A stretch of 26,302 nucleotides of DNA, taken from positions 1 to 26,302 of the IMG/VR virus record IMGVR_UViG_3300046515_000105; one strand, given 5' to 3'. The notes below the pieces were generated by a model. That model had not been told where the DNA came from and searched no databases. It worked only from the letters and a program-made list of their open reading frames with translations. The position numbers were made by a program, and so were the translations under genes. Positions 1 through 5,942 of this stretch are shown here, piece by piece (within the stretch, counting starts at the first letter, position 1; each line of letters starts with the position of its first letter). The DNA is from a virus.

Positions 1-129
1 GTACTGCTCGGCTTCCGCCCGGTCACTAGTTCCAGTACTTTCCTGAATTCGTTCTCCCCGGTATTTTTTATCGATCTTCCAGATGCCGTTCGGCATTTTC
101 TGGAGCCCTGTGATTGCTTTTTGGGCCAT
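1..129 (-). CDS. int: Tyrosine-type integrase, N-terminal fragment (runs off the window)
   Basis: The minus-strand frame opens with ATG at 129 and stays open to the window edge, 43 codons. It begins MAQKAITGLQKMPNGIWKID and continues with RGERIQESTGTSDRAEAEQY. This matches the N-terminal arm-binding region typical of phage tyrosine recombinases (a basic strand, then 'STGT.DR.EAE'). The catalytic domain would lie beyond position 1. It would catalyse site-specific integration and excision at attP/attB. The whole visible part overlaps, in another frame, the excisionase-like gene starting at 413. The identification rests on only 43 residues plus its position at the end of a phage left operon. Confidence 0.72.
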   Translation of the reverse strand, partial: MAQKAITGLQKMPNGIWKIDKKYRGERIQESTGTSDRAEAEQY

Positions 130-413
130 TCGGTTGCTCCTCCGGCCCCGGCTTGACGCTCGCTGCGGGGCTGATTGTTGTCCTGATTGATGGCCTTTTC
201 AATCGCCATGGCGTGGATATAGGCATCCGCCCACTCGTCAATCTCAATTCGGTCAAAGGCAATTCCCTGTTTCCCAATAGGAAATTCCCGGACGTGCGGC
301 CTGACGGTCTTGTCGAACTCGGCCCGACACATGCCCAGATAACCATACACATCGCGCGCCCGAATGAATCGCGGCGTGATGCTTGATGGCTGCGCCGCTG
401 TTGCATTTGCCAT
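1..413 (-). CDS. Excisionase-like DNA-binding protein overlapping int
   Basis: ATG at 413 is preceded by GGAGGGAG at good spacing. The frame stays open to the window edge (137 codons without a stop). Residues about 15-70 (FIRARDVYGYLGMCRAEFDK, then VREFPIGKQGIAFDRIEIDEWADAYI) look like a winged-helix MerR/AlpA-type 'helix-turn-helix then D.WADAY' excisionase fold. The C-terminal part is Ser/Lys/Arg rich and is read through the integrase start in another frame. Its place directly upstream of int suggests a directionality factor or regulator of int. I recall similar proteins overlapping int in other proteobacterial prophages, but cannot check this here. Confidence 0.7.
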   Translation of the reverse strand, partial: MANATAAQPSSITPRFIRARDVYGYLGMCRAEFDKTVRPHVREFPIGKQGIAFDRIEIDEWADAYIHAMAIEKAINQDNNQPRSERQAGAGGATEWPKKQSQGSRKCRTASGRSIKNTGENEFRKVLELVTGRKPSS

Positions 414-435
414 GTTGGCTCCCTCCGTCCGGGGT

Positions 436-816
436 CTATGCGGGGTTGAGTGGTTGCGGTACTTCGAAAAAATTGAGCCGACCTTTAAGCGGAGTGAATG
501 GCAGCGGCTGAGGATTGCGCAGCACGAAACCCTTCTCGCCCATGTACCAGGGCGAATCGCTGTTAACGACGCTATCAACCAGCTCGACAGAGCCGATGAT
601 GCCGCCGCGCCGCAGATCATCGAAGCACGGCGGTTGAGGCAGGCAATTTTGGTGGCAGAAATTACAGGCCTCGGCGTATTCGGCGCTGGTCATACCTTTC
701 GCAGCATGTACCAGGAACCGCCCTCGCAACTTCGTGTGCCAGCTGCGGTTCTCGATGTCCTTACCGCCGTGGACGATCAGCCAGGCCCAGGGCTGGCGAA
801 TGGAAAGTGCTTTCAT
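436..816 (-). CDS. ASCH-domain protein
   Basis: This 126-residue protein opens with MKALSIRQPWAWLIVHGGKD followed by IENRSW. That is the diagnostic ASCH (PUA-like fold) signature QPWA.LI..G.K..ENR. The rest is a compact beta domain ending near the C-terminus. ASCH proteins bind RNA or modified nucleosides, and some are nucleoside amidohydrolases (for example E. coli YqfB). The substrate here is unknown. It sits in a run of small leftward accessory genes. A GGGAG lies about 10 nt upstream of ATG 816. The domain call is confident; the function is not. Confidence 0.85.
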   Translation of the reverse strand: MKALSIRQPWAWLIVHGGKDIENRSWHTKLRGRFLVHAAKGMTSAEYAEACNFCHQNCLPQPPCFDDLRRGGIIGSVELVDSVVNSDSPWYMGEKGFVLRNPQPLPFTPLKGRLNFFEVPQPLNPA

Positions 817-875
817 GGACGCAATGCTCCCGCCCGCCGTACACCGGCAGGCATGTGGATAGATGGAGAAGGGGG

Positions 876-1226
876 TTAGCAGTTGAAGCTGAATTGGAAG
901 TAGCGGCCATCTGGCAGGGGAAGGGCTACAGTTCCAGAGAAGTCATCCCCGGACATGCCGCACGACTGATCGACATACACGTCTCCAAGCGCGAATCCGT
1001 TGTCCTGCGGATGGCCTGCTGGCTCGTTCACGATCTCATAGTCATAGGTGTTTTCAGCGGAGACAATCTCGTCCTCGACTTGGGCGAAAACCTCAAGGCC
1101 GACTAGTTCCTTGACCATGGCCAGCAGGGGCTCGTTCTTCGCCTGCTGATCAAGGCACCATTGGGTCATGGCGTTATCAGCGTCTTCCATGATCTTCATG
1201 TACTCTTCATCAGAGATCCAGGTCAT
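876..1226 (-). CDS. Hypothetical acidic phage protein
   Basis: A 116-residue acidic protein I do not recognise. The N-terminal half (to about residue 60) is predicted helical and rich in Glu/Asp. The C-terminal half is beta-like and ends in a Phe/Tyr-rich strand and a terminal Cys. ATG 1226 overlaps the stop of the upstream gene as ATGA, and AAGGAGG lies inside the end of that gene. This supports translational coupling in the left operon. No function is inferred. Confidence 0.7.
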   Translation of the reverse strand: MTWISDEEYMKIMEDADNAMTQWCLDQQAKNEPLLAMVKELVGLEVFAQVEDEIVSAENTYDYEIVNEPAGHPQDNGFALGDVYVDQSCGMSGDDFSGTVALPLPDGRYFQFSFNC

Positions 1227-1366
1227 GCCGCCTCCTTAACGCGATCCGATGCTGGCGCGGCCATGTACATCCCATTGCAGCGCCACACGCCGAAGTCATC
1301 GACGGTGCATTCAACCCAGCGGGCAGGGTTACCGTACTGGGCGGGGAAGTAGACGAGGCGGGTCAT
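1223..1366 (-). CDS. Hypothetical small protein (47 aa)
   Basis: The chosen start is ATG 1366, which overlaps the TGA of the ASCH-like gene upstream (ATGA). A longer reading from 1417 would overlap that gene by more than 50 nt and is less likely. The protein starts MTRLVYFPAQ and has several aromatic residues and one Cys. It overlaps the next gene at its own stop (ATGA at 1223-1226) and carries that gene's ribosome-binding site. Function unknown. Confidence 0.6.
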   Translation of the reverse strand: MTRLVYFPAQYGNPARWVECTVDDFGVWRCNGMYMAAPASDRVKEAA

Positions 1367-1968
1367 GGCGTCACCCGCTTGAACTCGACGACCCAGACCC
1401 ATGGGTTGGCTGCCCATGCGCCTTCGCCGTTTATGTGATCCCAGAGGATTTCGAAAAGCTGTTTCGCGGTCAGTTTTTCGTCGAAGTCGGGAGCCGCACG
1501 CAGAAAGCCAACACCTTCAGCTTCTGCCTGCTCTTCGCTGATGTCCTGCAGGCGCTCGATCCGCCGGTCGTTGATCTCCAGCAGGGCGCGGCTGTAGCGG
1601 CGATGCAGGTGGATACTTGGCACTGAGCGCTCGGGCAGCAGGCCGTCGTAGCTGGGGCCGGTTTGAGCCTCCTCATCGTCGAACAGAGAGCATAGATAAA
1701 CCGTCCCGCCGTGCGCGCCGCCGGCTGCGAAGTAGTGGCCGTATTCGCAGTCGTAGCCGAGGCTCTCTCGAACCCAGAGCCGGTCGCCGGGTTGGCCGAA
1801 GGGGCACAGTCCATTCTCTGGATTGGCGACGTACTCCGGCGTGAAATCTTCCAGCCACTTCAGCCCAGAACCTTTAACCGGCCGCCGGGTGACAGTCTTC
1901 CGACCTTCCAGGATGGCGCGCACCATCGGCGCTGAAAACAGAATCGGCCGTTCTTTGATCGCGATCAT
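1363..1968 (-). CDS. ASCH/PUA-like phage protein
   Basis: A 201-residue protein starting MIAIKERPILFSAPMVRAIL, with EGRKTVTRR next and the later motif GQPGDRLWVRES. This belongs to a widespread phage family that I recall as a PUA/ASCH-fold relative, sometimes mislabelled 'morphogenetic protein'. The C-terminus has Trp-rich strands (NPWVWVVEF). ATG 1968 overlaps the previous gene's TGA at 1965, so I prefer it to the in-frame ATG at 1992. With the gene at 436-816 this is the second ASCH-like protein in the operon. Role unknown; nucleic-acid or modified-base recognition is an inference from the fold. Confidence 0.75.
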   Translation of the reverse strand: MIAIKERPILFSAPMVRAILEGRKTVTRRPVKGSGLKWLEDFTPEYVANPENGLCPFGQPGDRLWVRESLGYDCEYGHYFAAGGAHGGTVYLCSLFDDEEAQTGPSYDGLLPERSVPSIHLHRRYSRALLEINDRRIERLQDISEEQAEAEGVGFLRAAPDFDEKLTAKQLFEILWDHINGEGAWAANPWVWVVEFKRVTP

Positions 1969-2291
1969 GGCGTCACCAGAGGGCGTACCCATACACAGAT
2001 CGGGCCCTCCTCAGTGTCATGGATTGAGAAGATAAACCAGCCTTCGCCAGCCGGTTTAGTAGGCTGCCACGGTGTGCAGTCGGTTTCCCCAGCGCCAAAC
2101 CATGACGCGACCAATTCTTCCGCACCATCGTTTTCCATTTCAACGATGCCGAACTCGAGATCGTGCTCGGCAAACCAGCTGTAGGGAAGCTGACTCTCTT
2201 CACCGTCATCCGGCCACGCTGGGTGAGTCCATTGGCCGTACTCGTCTCGCTCTACCGGCAATTGAGTGATCTTCTGATTTTCTTCAGGCAT
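1965..2291 (-). CDS. Hypothetical phage protein (108 aa)
   Basis: An acidic, Trp-rich protein with several short beta-like stretches (for example WFIFSIHD and ICVWVRPL). ATG 2291 is preceded by GAGGA at 8 nt. The stop overlaps the next start by 4 nt. I recall similar single-domain proteins in gamma-proteobacterial prophages but cannot name a family. It is operon-coupled to the ASCH-like gene downstream. Confidence 0.65.
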   Translation of the reverse strand: MPEENQKITQLPVERDEYGQWTHPAWPDDGEESQLPYSWFAEHDLEFGIVEMENDGAEELVASWFGAGETDCTPWQPTKPAGEGWFIFSIHDTEEGPICVWVRPLVTP

Positions 2292-2343
2292 GACTTCGTC
2301 CTCGCCGCATACGCAGCAGGCAAATTGGGATAGGGGAGTGGGG

Positions 2344-2853
2344 TTATTGCGGCGTGGGCGTATCAGCTTTGAATGCGACGGCGCCCGATCGGTTAAGCGT
2401 TTGCTTGGCCACTGTCTTCACTCCGGCGATGTTCGTTCCTGAGCCGAATGACGTCATCAATCGCAGGCCGCCAGACAAGATGTCTACTTGCTCATCCGCC
2501 ACGGTCAGGCGATCCTGCAGGGCTGCGTTCTCGGCCTGTAGCCTTTCGATTATCGGCTTGATCTCGTCGAGCGGAAGCAGCGGGAATGTCCCACCTTTTT
2601 CTCTGCACTGTTGCAGCCAGCCTGGTCGTTCGAAGCTGACCGCGTATTCGCCATCTCTAACCAAAAGCTTTTCAGCTTCAAGCTTCATAACTGGTCGAGG
2701 CAACTGAATATCCCCGCCAGCAGGCGGCACAGGCTCGTCGCACGGCTCGCACAAGAACTCAACCGCCTGATCCTGCAGTTCCTCATGTGACATCTGCATC
2801 AACGAGACCTGCGTAAGCCACTCGCGCGGTACGCTCACAAATTCCTGACTCAT
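2344..2853 (-). CDS. Hypothetical phage protein with short coiled coil
   Basis: 169 residues. The N-terminal part contains an acidic helix and two Cys in LCEPCDEPVPP. Residues about 110-140 (IIERLQAENAALQDRLTVAD) form a heptad-like coiled coil suggesting oligomerisation. The Cys pair is suggestive of metal binding but incomplete on its own. ATG 2853 overlaps the previous stop as ATGA. I do not recognise a functional family. Confidence 0.65.
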   Translation of the reverse strand: MSQEFVSVPREWLTQVSLMQMSHEELQDQAVEFLCEPCDEPVPPAGGDIQLPRPVMKLEAEKLLVRDGEYAVSFERPGWLQQCREKGGTFPLLPLDEIKPIIERLQAENAALQDRLTVADEQVDILSGGLRLMTSFGSGTNIAGVKTVAKQTLNRSGAVAFKADTPTPQ

Positions 2854-3044
2854 AACCCCTCCTGAATATCTCGCTCACCATCAGCCCGCATGGCATCAAT
2901 GGCGTATTGGTGGATTTCACGTGCGATGGTTTGTGCTTGGGCCGGGGTCAGATGAATCTGGGGAATACGGTGGAGGCTGACTCGGTGATAACCGTCCCTG
3001 CCCAGCAGCACGGATGCTCGGACTTGTTGAACTGGCTCAGACAT
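2850..3044 (-). CDS. Hypothetical small protein downstream of a dyad-repeat site
   Basis: 64 residues, with a beta-like N-terminal half and a helical C-terminal half (LTPAQAQTIAREIHQYAID). It is the first gene after a 69-bp gap that carries two GTAACC-N6-GGTTAC dyads, the nearer ending 12 nt from the ATG. That position suggests its expression, and that of the genes after it, may be controlled at the dyads. Only a weak ribosome-binding site is seen. Function unknown. Confidence 0.6.
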   Translation of the reverse strand: MSEPVQQVRASVLLGRDGYHRVSLHRIPQIHLTPAQAQTIAREIHQYAIDAMRADGERDIQEGL

Positions 3045-3056
3045 TTGGATATCCCT

Positions 3057-3102
3057 GTAACCCGAACAGGTTACTTTTCGATATGTAACCTCTGGAGGTT
3101 AC
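3057..3102. promoter_or_regulatory. Tandem GTAACC-N6-GGTTAC dyads (operator or RNA switch)
   Basis: Two perfect dyads, GTAACC-CGAACA-GGTTAC at 3057-3074 and GTAACC-TCTGGA-GGTTAC at 3085-3102, lie 28 bp apart in a 69-bp gap between genes. Both are followed on the plus strand by TTACTTT. They could be a double operator. As RNA, arms from different dyads can also pair with each other, giving alternative hairpins. No such paired repeat is seen elsewhere in the window. Confidence 0.6.
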
Positions 3103-3113
3103 TTTGGGGTTGG

Positions 3114-3983
3114 TCAGTCACCGCAGAAGCACGCAATTGCTTCGTCATGATCGGCGAACATATCTAGCTGGATTTCCGAGTAATCAAGCATCTCCTGATA
3201 GCTCGGACGGTCGAAGCGGAAAAGGGCGCCGTTCCCGGTTATGCCGCTGCTGGAAACGGCAGTGCGCTCCATGCGCGCCCACCACTCAGCCTTGCGGACT
3301 GGCGAGCCCCGGTCGCCGGCGATGATCGAATAGACCTGGTACGCGCCCTTCAAGAAGCACAGGTCGCAGTTCCCTTCGAGCGTTCGTCCATTGATGGTCG
3401 GCAGCATCAGGTCGAAGGGCTGGGCCGCCCAGAATTCAGTCACGTCCTGGACGCCGACCCCGGCATCTGCCAGTGGCATCACCATGGTGGCGTGCTTGCT
3501 CTCGCTGGTGGTTTTTCTGTGCCTGATCTTCGCCACTCGTCGTGGCTCGTCAGCGCGGATGCCGGTCATCATGTCCACCGGCGTTTCCTCCGTCGAGCAC
3601 CCAACCATCCTCAGGTATTTGTGAATCACACGGATCTTTAGGTCGATGGTGCAGAAGCGGGTAACCGGGTTCGGCAGGTAACTGCGTTTTCTGATCAGCG
3701 CTTCGAATGGCTCGCCATCGCGACTGGCTGTCTTGTAGTCGACGATGGCGAAGCCACGATCATCGTCCCGGAACTCAAGCCAGACAATCGGCACGCCCCA
3801 GCGGACCGAGCATTCCTGAACGAAGTCCAGGGTCGCCGGGTGTTCCTTGCCGGTGTTGGCGAAAGTTACGATCAGGTCGCCCAGATCGGTGTTGTTGTCG
3901 AGCACCTGGCGCAGCATATAGGCGCTGGTCCGGCCGCCAGAGAAGCTGACGACCGTCGTCCCGGACATTTTGTAGGGAGACAT
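3114..3983 (-). CDS. PAPS-reductase-like PP-loop protein
   Basis: 289 residues. Residues 13-20 (SFSGGRTS) are a PP-loop nucleotide-binding motif at the N-terminus, followed by an adenine nucleotide alpha hydrolase fold typical of the PAPS reductase/sulfurtransferase family. Conserved Cys are seen at 111 (RFCTIDLKI), 206 and 209 (CDLCFLKG), and 285 and 287 (CFCGD), which could hold an Fe-S cluster or act in sulfur transfer. Phage members may modify nucleic acids or scavenge sulfur; the substrate is not known. GAGGATC lies 8 nt before ATG 3983. The upstream gap holds a relic fragment and an HNH gene. Confidence 0.85.
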   Translation of the reverse strand: MSPYKMSGTTVVSFSGGRTSAYMLRQVLDNNTDLGDLIVTFANTGKEHPATLDFVQECSVRWGVPIVWLEFRDDDRGFAIVDYKTASRDGEPFEALIRKRSYLPNPVTRFCTIDLKIRVIHKYLRMVGCSTEETPVDMMTGIRADEPRRVAKIRHRKTTSESKHATMVMPLADAGVGVQDVTEFWAAQPFDLMLPTINGRTLEGNCDLCFLKGAYQVYSIIAGDRGSPVRKAEWWARMERTAVSSSGITGNGALFRFDRPSYQEMLDYSEIQLDMFADHDEAIACFCGD

Positions 3984-4022
3984 TGCTGATCCTCGCCAGT
4001 GGCGTGATTCGTGGGAGTAGGG

Positions 4023-4139
4023 TTAACGCTTGCGGTAGGTTTTGGTCAGGTCACCGTTGACCACGAATCCACGCTGAAGAAGTAAATTCGCCAGCGAGGC
4101 ACGGTCTTTCTGGCTGTGGCTTGCTTGAGTGAGTAGACC
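4023..4139 (-). pseudogene. Possible 3' fragment of a lost gene
   Basis: An open frame between the HNH gene and the PAPS-reductase-like gene ends with a protein-like tail, LLLQRGFVVNGDLTKTYRKR then TAA at 4023. Upstream the frame is closed by a TGA inside the HNH gene, and it contains no ATG, GTG or TTG. It therefore looks like the C-terminal remnant of a gene whose start was lost when the HNH segment arrived. I cannot name the parent gene. The alternative is non-coding sequence. Confidence 0.35.
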
Positions 4140-4149
4140 AAAATAGCTG

Positions 4150-4596
4150 TTATGCCGCCTTCTTTGGCTTCGGGCTTGACTTGAGCGGAGTGGTCAATGC
4201 CTTCTCGACGCTCCAGCCAAGTCTCAGGCGCATGCTCAATGCGTTGGCAGTCATGCCAATATCTGCAGCCCAGTCGGCAACGTTCTTCGTTACACCATCG
4301 TGCTCAAGCATTACGCAGTGGGTGCGGTTCTTGTTCTGTTCGGCCTGGGTGATCCATCGGCAGTTGCCAGGCTCGTAACCCTTGGCATTCTCGATGCGGT
4401 CCAGGGTCATCGAGCGGTCAGGACATTCGCCCATGTCATCACGGAAGTTCGGGAAGTCGTGCCAGTGATCGCAGACAGTTACACCGAGCGCACCGTAATA
4501 CTTGTAGTTTCCGCAGCTCGGCGTATTGCAGCGCTGCATCATCGACTTCCAGCGTGCATAGGTCAGCGTGCCGCAGCCGCCATGGAGTTTTCTCAT
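4150..4596 (-). CDS. HNH homing-type endonuclease
   Basis: 148 residues. It contains W-KSMMQRC, YYGALGVTVCDHW, a core LDRIEN (65-70) and GYEPGNCRW-T-AEQNKNRT (about 74-92). This arrangement is typical of phage free-standing HNH endonucleases with Asp/Asn/Cys metal and zinc ligands. Residues about 103-134 form a helix-turn-helix DNA-binding tail like NUMOD modules. Such genes spread by cutting empty sites. It lies 24 bp from the broken end of the DGR template repeat and next to a possible gene remnant, so I infer that it arrived with, or caused, that disruption. The upstream ribosome-binding site is weak. Confidence 0.8.
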   Translation of the reverse strand: MRKLHGGCGTLTYARWKSMMQRCNTPSCGNYKYYGALGVTVCDHWHDFPNFRDDMGECPDRSMTLDRIENAKGYEPGNCRWITQAEQNKNRTHCVMLEHDGVTKNVADWAADIGMTANALSMRLRLGWSVEKALTTPLKSSPKPKKAA

Positions 4597-4828
4597 GATG
4601 GGCAGTCTCTTCAGGTTGGGTCATCGAAGTTCATGTTGAATGCGTTGTTGGCGGAGCGCTGCGACCTGTCGTGCTATCTACGTCGCCCCGGCGATTGCTC
4701 ATCGGGGAAACTGCGCGAGACCTACACGGACGCTTTAGACCGGCGGTATCTCTGATGCGCATGGCGGTGACCTATCAAGTCAGCGGCACGACCAGATTCA
4801 AATCGCACAGACCAGAGAGCCTTGACTC
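4597..4828 (-). other. Intergenic DGR region between avd and the HNH gene
   Basis: 232 bp without a convincing gene. It contains the 44-bp template-repeat fragment (4621-4664) and a 164-bp stretch between it and avd with no detectable match to the variable gene. A small hairpin GAGAG/CTCTC lies close to the avd stop. In complete DGRs this interval holds the full template repeat and is followed by the RT gene; neither the full repeat nor an RT is here. Confidence 0.6.
4621..4664 (-). repeat. DGR template repeat (TR) fragment
   Basis: On the coding (minus) strand this 44-bp segment aligns without gaps to the 3' part of the variable gene (5313-5356). All 31 non-adenine template positions are identical. 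Seven of 13 template adenines are changed in the variable copy (five A to T, two A to G). The template reads S-Q-R-S-A-N-N-A-F-N-M-N-F-D, rich in AAC codons as expected for a DGR template. Homology stops sharply at both ends, so most of the usual TR of about 100 bp is missing, including the part that would pair with the 3' end of the variable region. Confidence 0.88.
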
Positions 4829-5182
4829 TCAGGTAGCGGGCGCGGCGGAGTGTCTTTTCCAGGCGTTGGCCTGTTTCCCGATAGACGCAGTCAGCTCAAT
4901 GGCTTTAGCGTGCTGCGGAATACTGATGAAGCGTTTTTCCTTGAAGAGCCTGAGCAAGAATTCGATCACATGAATCCGCTCAACGAGCGTACCAAGATGA
5001 AGAATCTTGTCCTTTGCTGCGTTGGCACGAGCGATCAGCACCATGATCTCGATGCATTCATCACGAACCTTTGCGCCAAGGCTGACTTTGAAATCCCGAG
5101 GGATATTGCGGGTCAGGTCTGTGGCCAAGCTGAGAAGGTCAAAGGCGACCTTGTGAATCTGCAGTTCCGTGTGCATTGCCAT
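4829..5182 (-). CDS. avd: Avd-like accessory variability determinant (four-helix bundle)
   Basis: 117 residues, basic and nearly all helical. The pattern HKVAFDLLSLATDLTRNIPR, then FKVSLGAKVRDECIEIMVLI-RANAA-K, then a third and fourth amphipathic helix, is that of the four-helix-bundle (S23-like) family that includes DGR Avd. In known DGRs Avd forms a pentamer, binds RT and template RNA, and is needed for mutagenic retrohoming. AAGGAG lies about 10 nt before ATG 5182. It sits in the canonical order variable gene - avd - template, but the RT gene that should follow is absent. General four-helix-bundle proteins are the alternative; the adjacent TR/VR pair makes Avd much more likely. Confidence 0.85.
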   Translation of the reverse strand: MAMHTELQIHKVAFDLLSLATDLTRNIPRDFKVSLGAKVRDECIEIMVLIARANAAKDKILHLGTLVERIHVIEFLLRLFKEKRFISIPQHAKAIELTASIGKQANAWKRHSAAPAT

Positions 5183-5207
5183 GCGGCAATTTCTCCTTGA
5201 AGGGCAA

Positions 5208-5225
5208 CCGGCCGCAAGCGGCCGG
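5208..5225. promoter_or_regulatory. DGR-type target hairpin/cruciform downstream of the variable region
   Basis: A perfect inverted repeat, CCGGCCGCAAGCGGCCGG (7-8 bp stem, 2-4 nt loop), lies 14 bp after the variable-gene stop and before the avd ribosome-binding site. In the Bordetella phage DGR a hairpin just after the variable region is needed for target recognition. Position and size fit that role. There is no following T-run on the coding strand, which argues against a terminator. Confidence 0.6.
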
Positions 5226-5239
5226 ATTAAATGAGCGAA

Positions 5240-5854
5240 TTAATCAATGAGCACGCTGCGGACGGGGCGGACGCGGAGCTCGAGGCCCTTGCCGGTGATG
5301 AGCTGAATGCCATCACCGAAGTACACGTAGAATGCGAAGTAGGCGGAGCGCTGCGAACTCGACCAGTAATAGGCGTCTTTAGCGAACACCTCAGGGCAGT
5401 TCAGCCAGCCCAGGTAAAGCTCAGCGGCTGCCGGCAAATAGAAATCATGGTGGTCGTCAGCCTGGTATTCAGCGCATGCATTGGCGGCCGGGTATTTGGC
5501 TTCACTTTCGTTGCCGATCAGAATCTCAGTATTGGCGAGACCATCAGTCTTGCTGAGACCCTCTACTTCAATACCGCGCCCGCCCCACTCATGACAGCCA
5601 ACATCCTTGGTCGCGAAGATCAGGTAGTGCGCAGGCACGCTGCCACGCTCAGCCACGAACCCACCGTTGATGCCGCCCTGGCCGGGCCAGATTTCACCCA
5701 CGGCAGGCGCTGCGAAAGCGGCATTCATTGCTGGCTGAGCCGGCTGCGGCGAGATCTGCGCGATGACGCTGGCGAGCGCCAGGCCCGCAATGGTTGATGC
5801 TGGAAGCTTGATGGTCGCTTCACCGACTTTCAAAGTGATCATTTCAGGTTTCAT
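5240..5854 (-). CDS. DGR variable protein with C-type-lectin/DUF1566-like C-terminus
   Basis: 204 residues from ATG 5854, chosen because GAGGA lies about 7 nt upstream; a start at 5992 would overlap the neighbouring gene. An N-terminal region with a hydrophobic helix (about 17-33) is followed by IWPGQGG. The lectin-like part shows FYLPAAAELYLG, YYWSSS and the end motif LELRVRPVRSV, as in DGR target proteins. Residues 167-181 are encoded by the segment matching the template repeat, and Y/F/V/G residues replace template Asn/Met/Asp. Such domains bind variable ligands. Here it lies in the early left operon, not with the tail genes, so it is probably not a tail fibre. Confidence 0.85.
   Translation of the reverse strand: MKPEMITLKVGEATIKLPASTIAGLALASVIAQISPQPAQPAMNAAFAAPAVGEIWPGQGGINGGFVAERGSVPAHYLIFATKDVGCHEWGGRGIEVEGLSKTDGLANTEILIGNESEAKYPAANACAEYQADDHHDFYLPAAAELYLGWLNCPEVFAKDAYYWSSSQRSAYFAFYVYFGDGIQLITGKGLELRVRPVRSVLID
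5313..5356 (-). repeat. DGR variable repeat (VR) core
   Basis: Counterpart of the TR fragment at 4621-4664: 44 bp, 37 identities, and all 7 differences are at template adenines. It encodes residues 167-181 of the variable protein. The real variable region probably extends further toward the stop (to about 5243), since codons for G-I-Q-L-I-T-G follow in the usual variable positions, but the template for that part is lost. Confidence 0.88.
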
Positions 5855-5942
5855 CTGATTTCCTCGATCAGAATCAAGCCTCCGAAAGTTCGGTGGCGAA
5901 TAGGTTGGTGGTGGGCTATACGTGGTGACCGGAGGGCCGGGG

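Noticed and set aside
68-406. Minus-strand open frame of 112 codons
   Set aside because: It lies in the third frame across the excisionase-like gene and the int start. Both of those read as proper proteins with ribosome-binding sites; this one is Arg/Ser/Pro-rich and shadow-like.
4023-4828. A hidden or frameshifted reverse transcriptase
   Set aside because: The sequence between avd and the PAPS-reductase-like gene is accounted for by the HNH gene, a short template piece and a 39-codon fragment. No RT motif such as a YxDD box is seen.
5208-5225. Terminator reading of the hairpin after the variable gene
   Set aside because: No T-run follows on the coding strand, and avd lies directly downstream.
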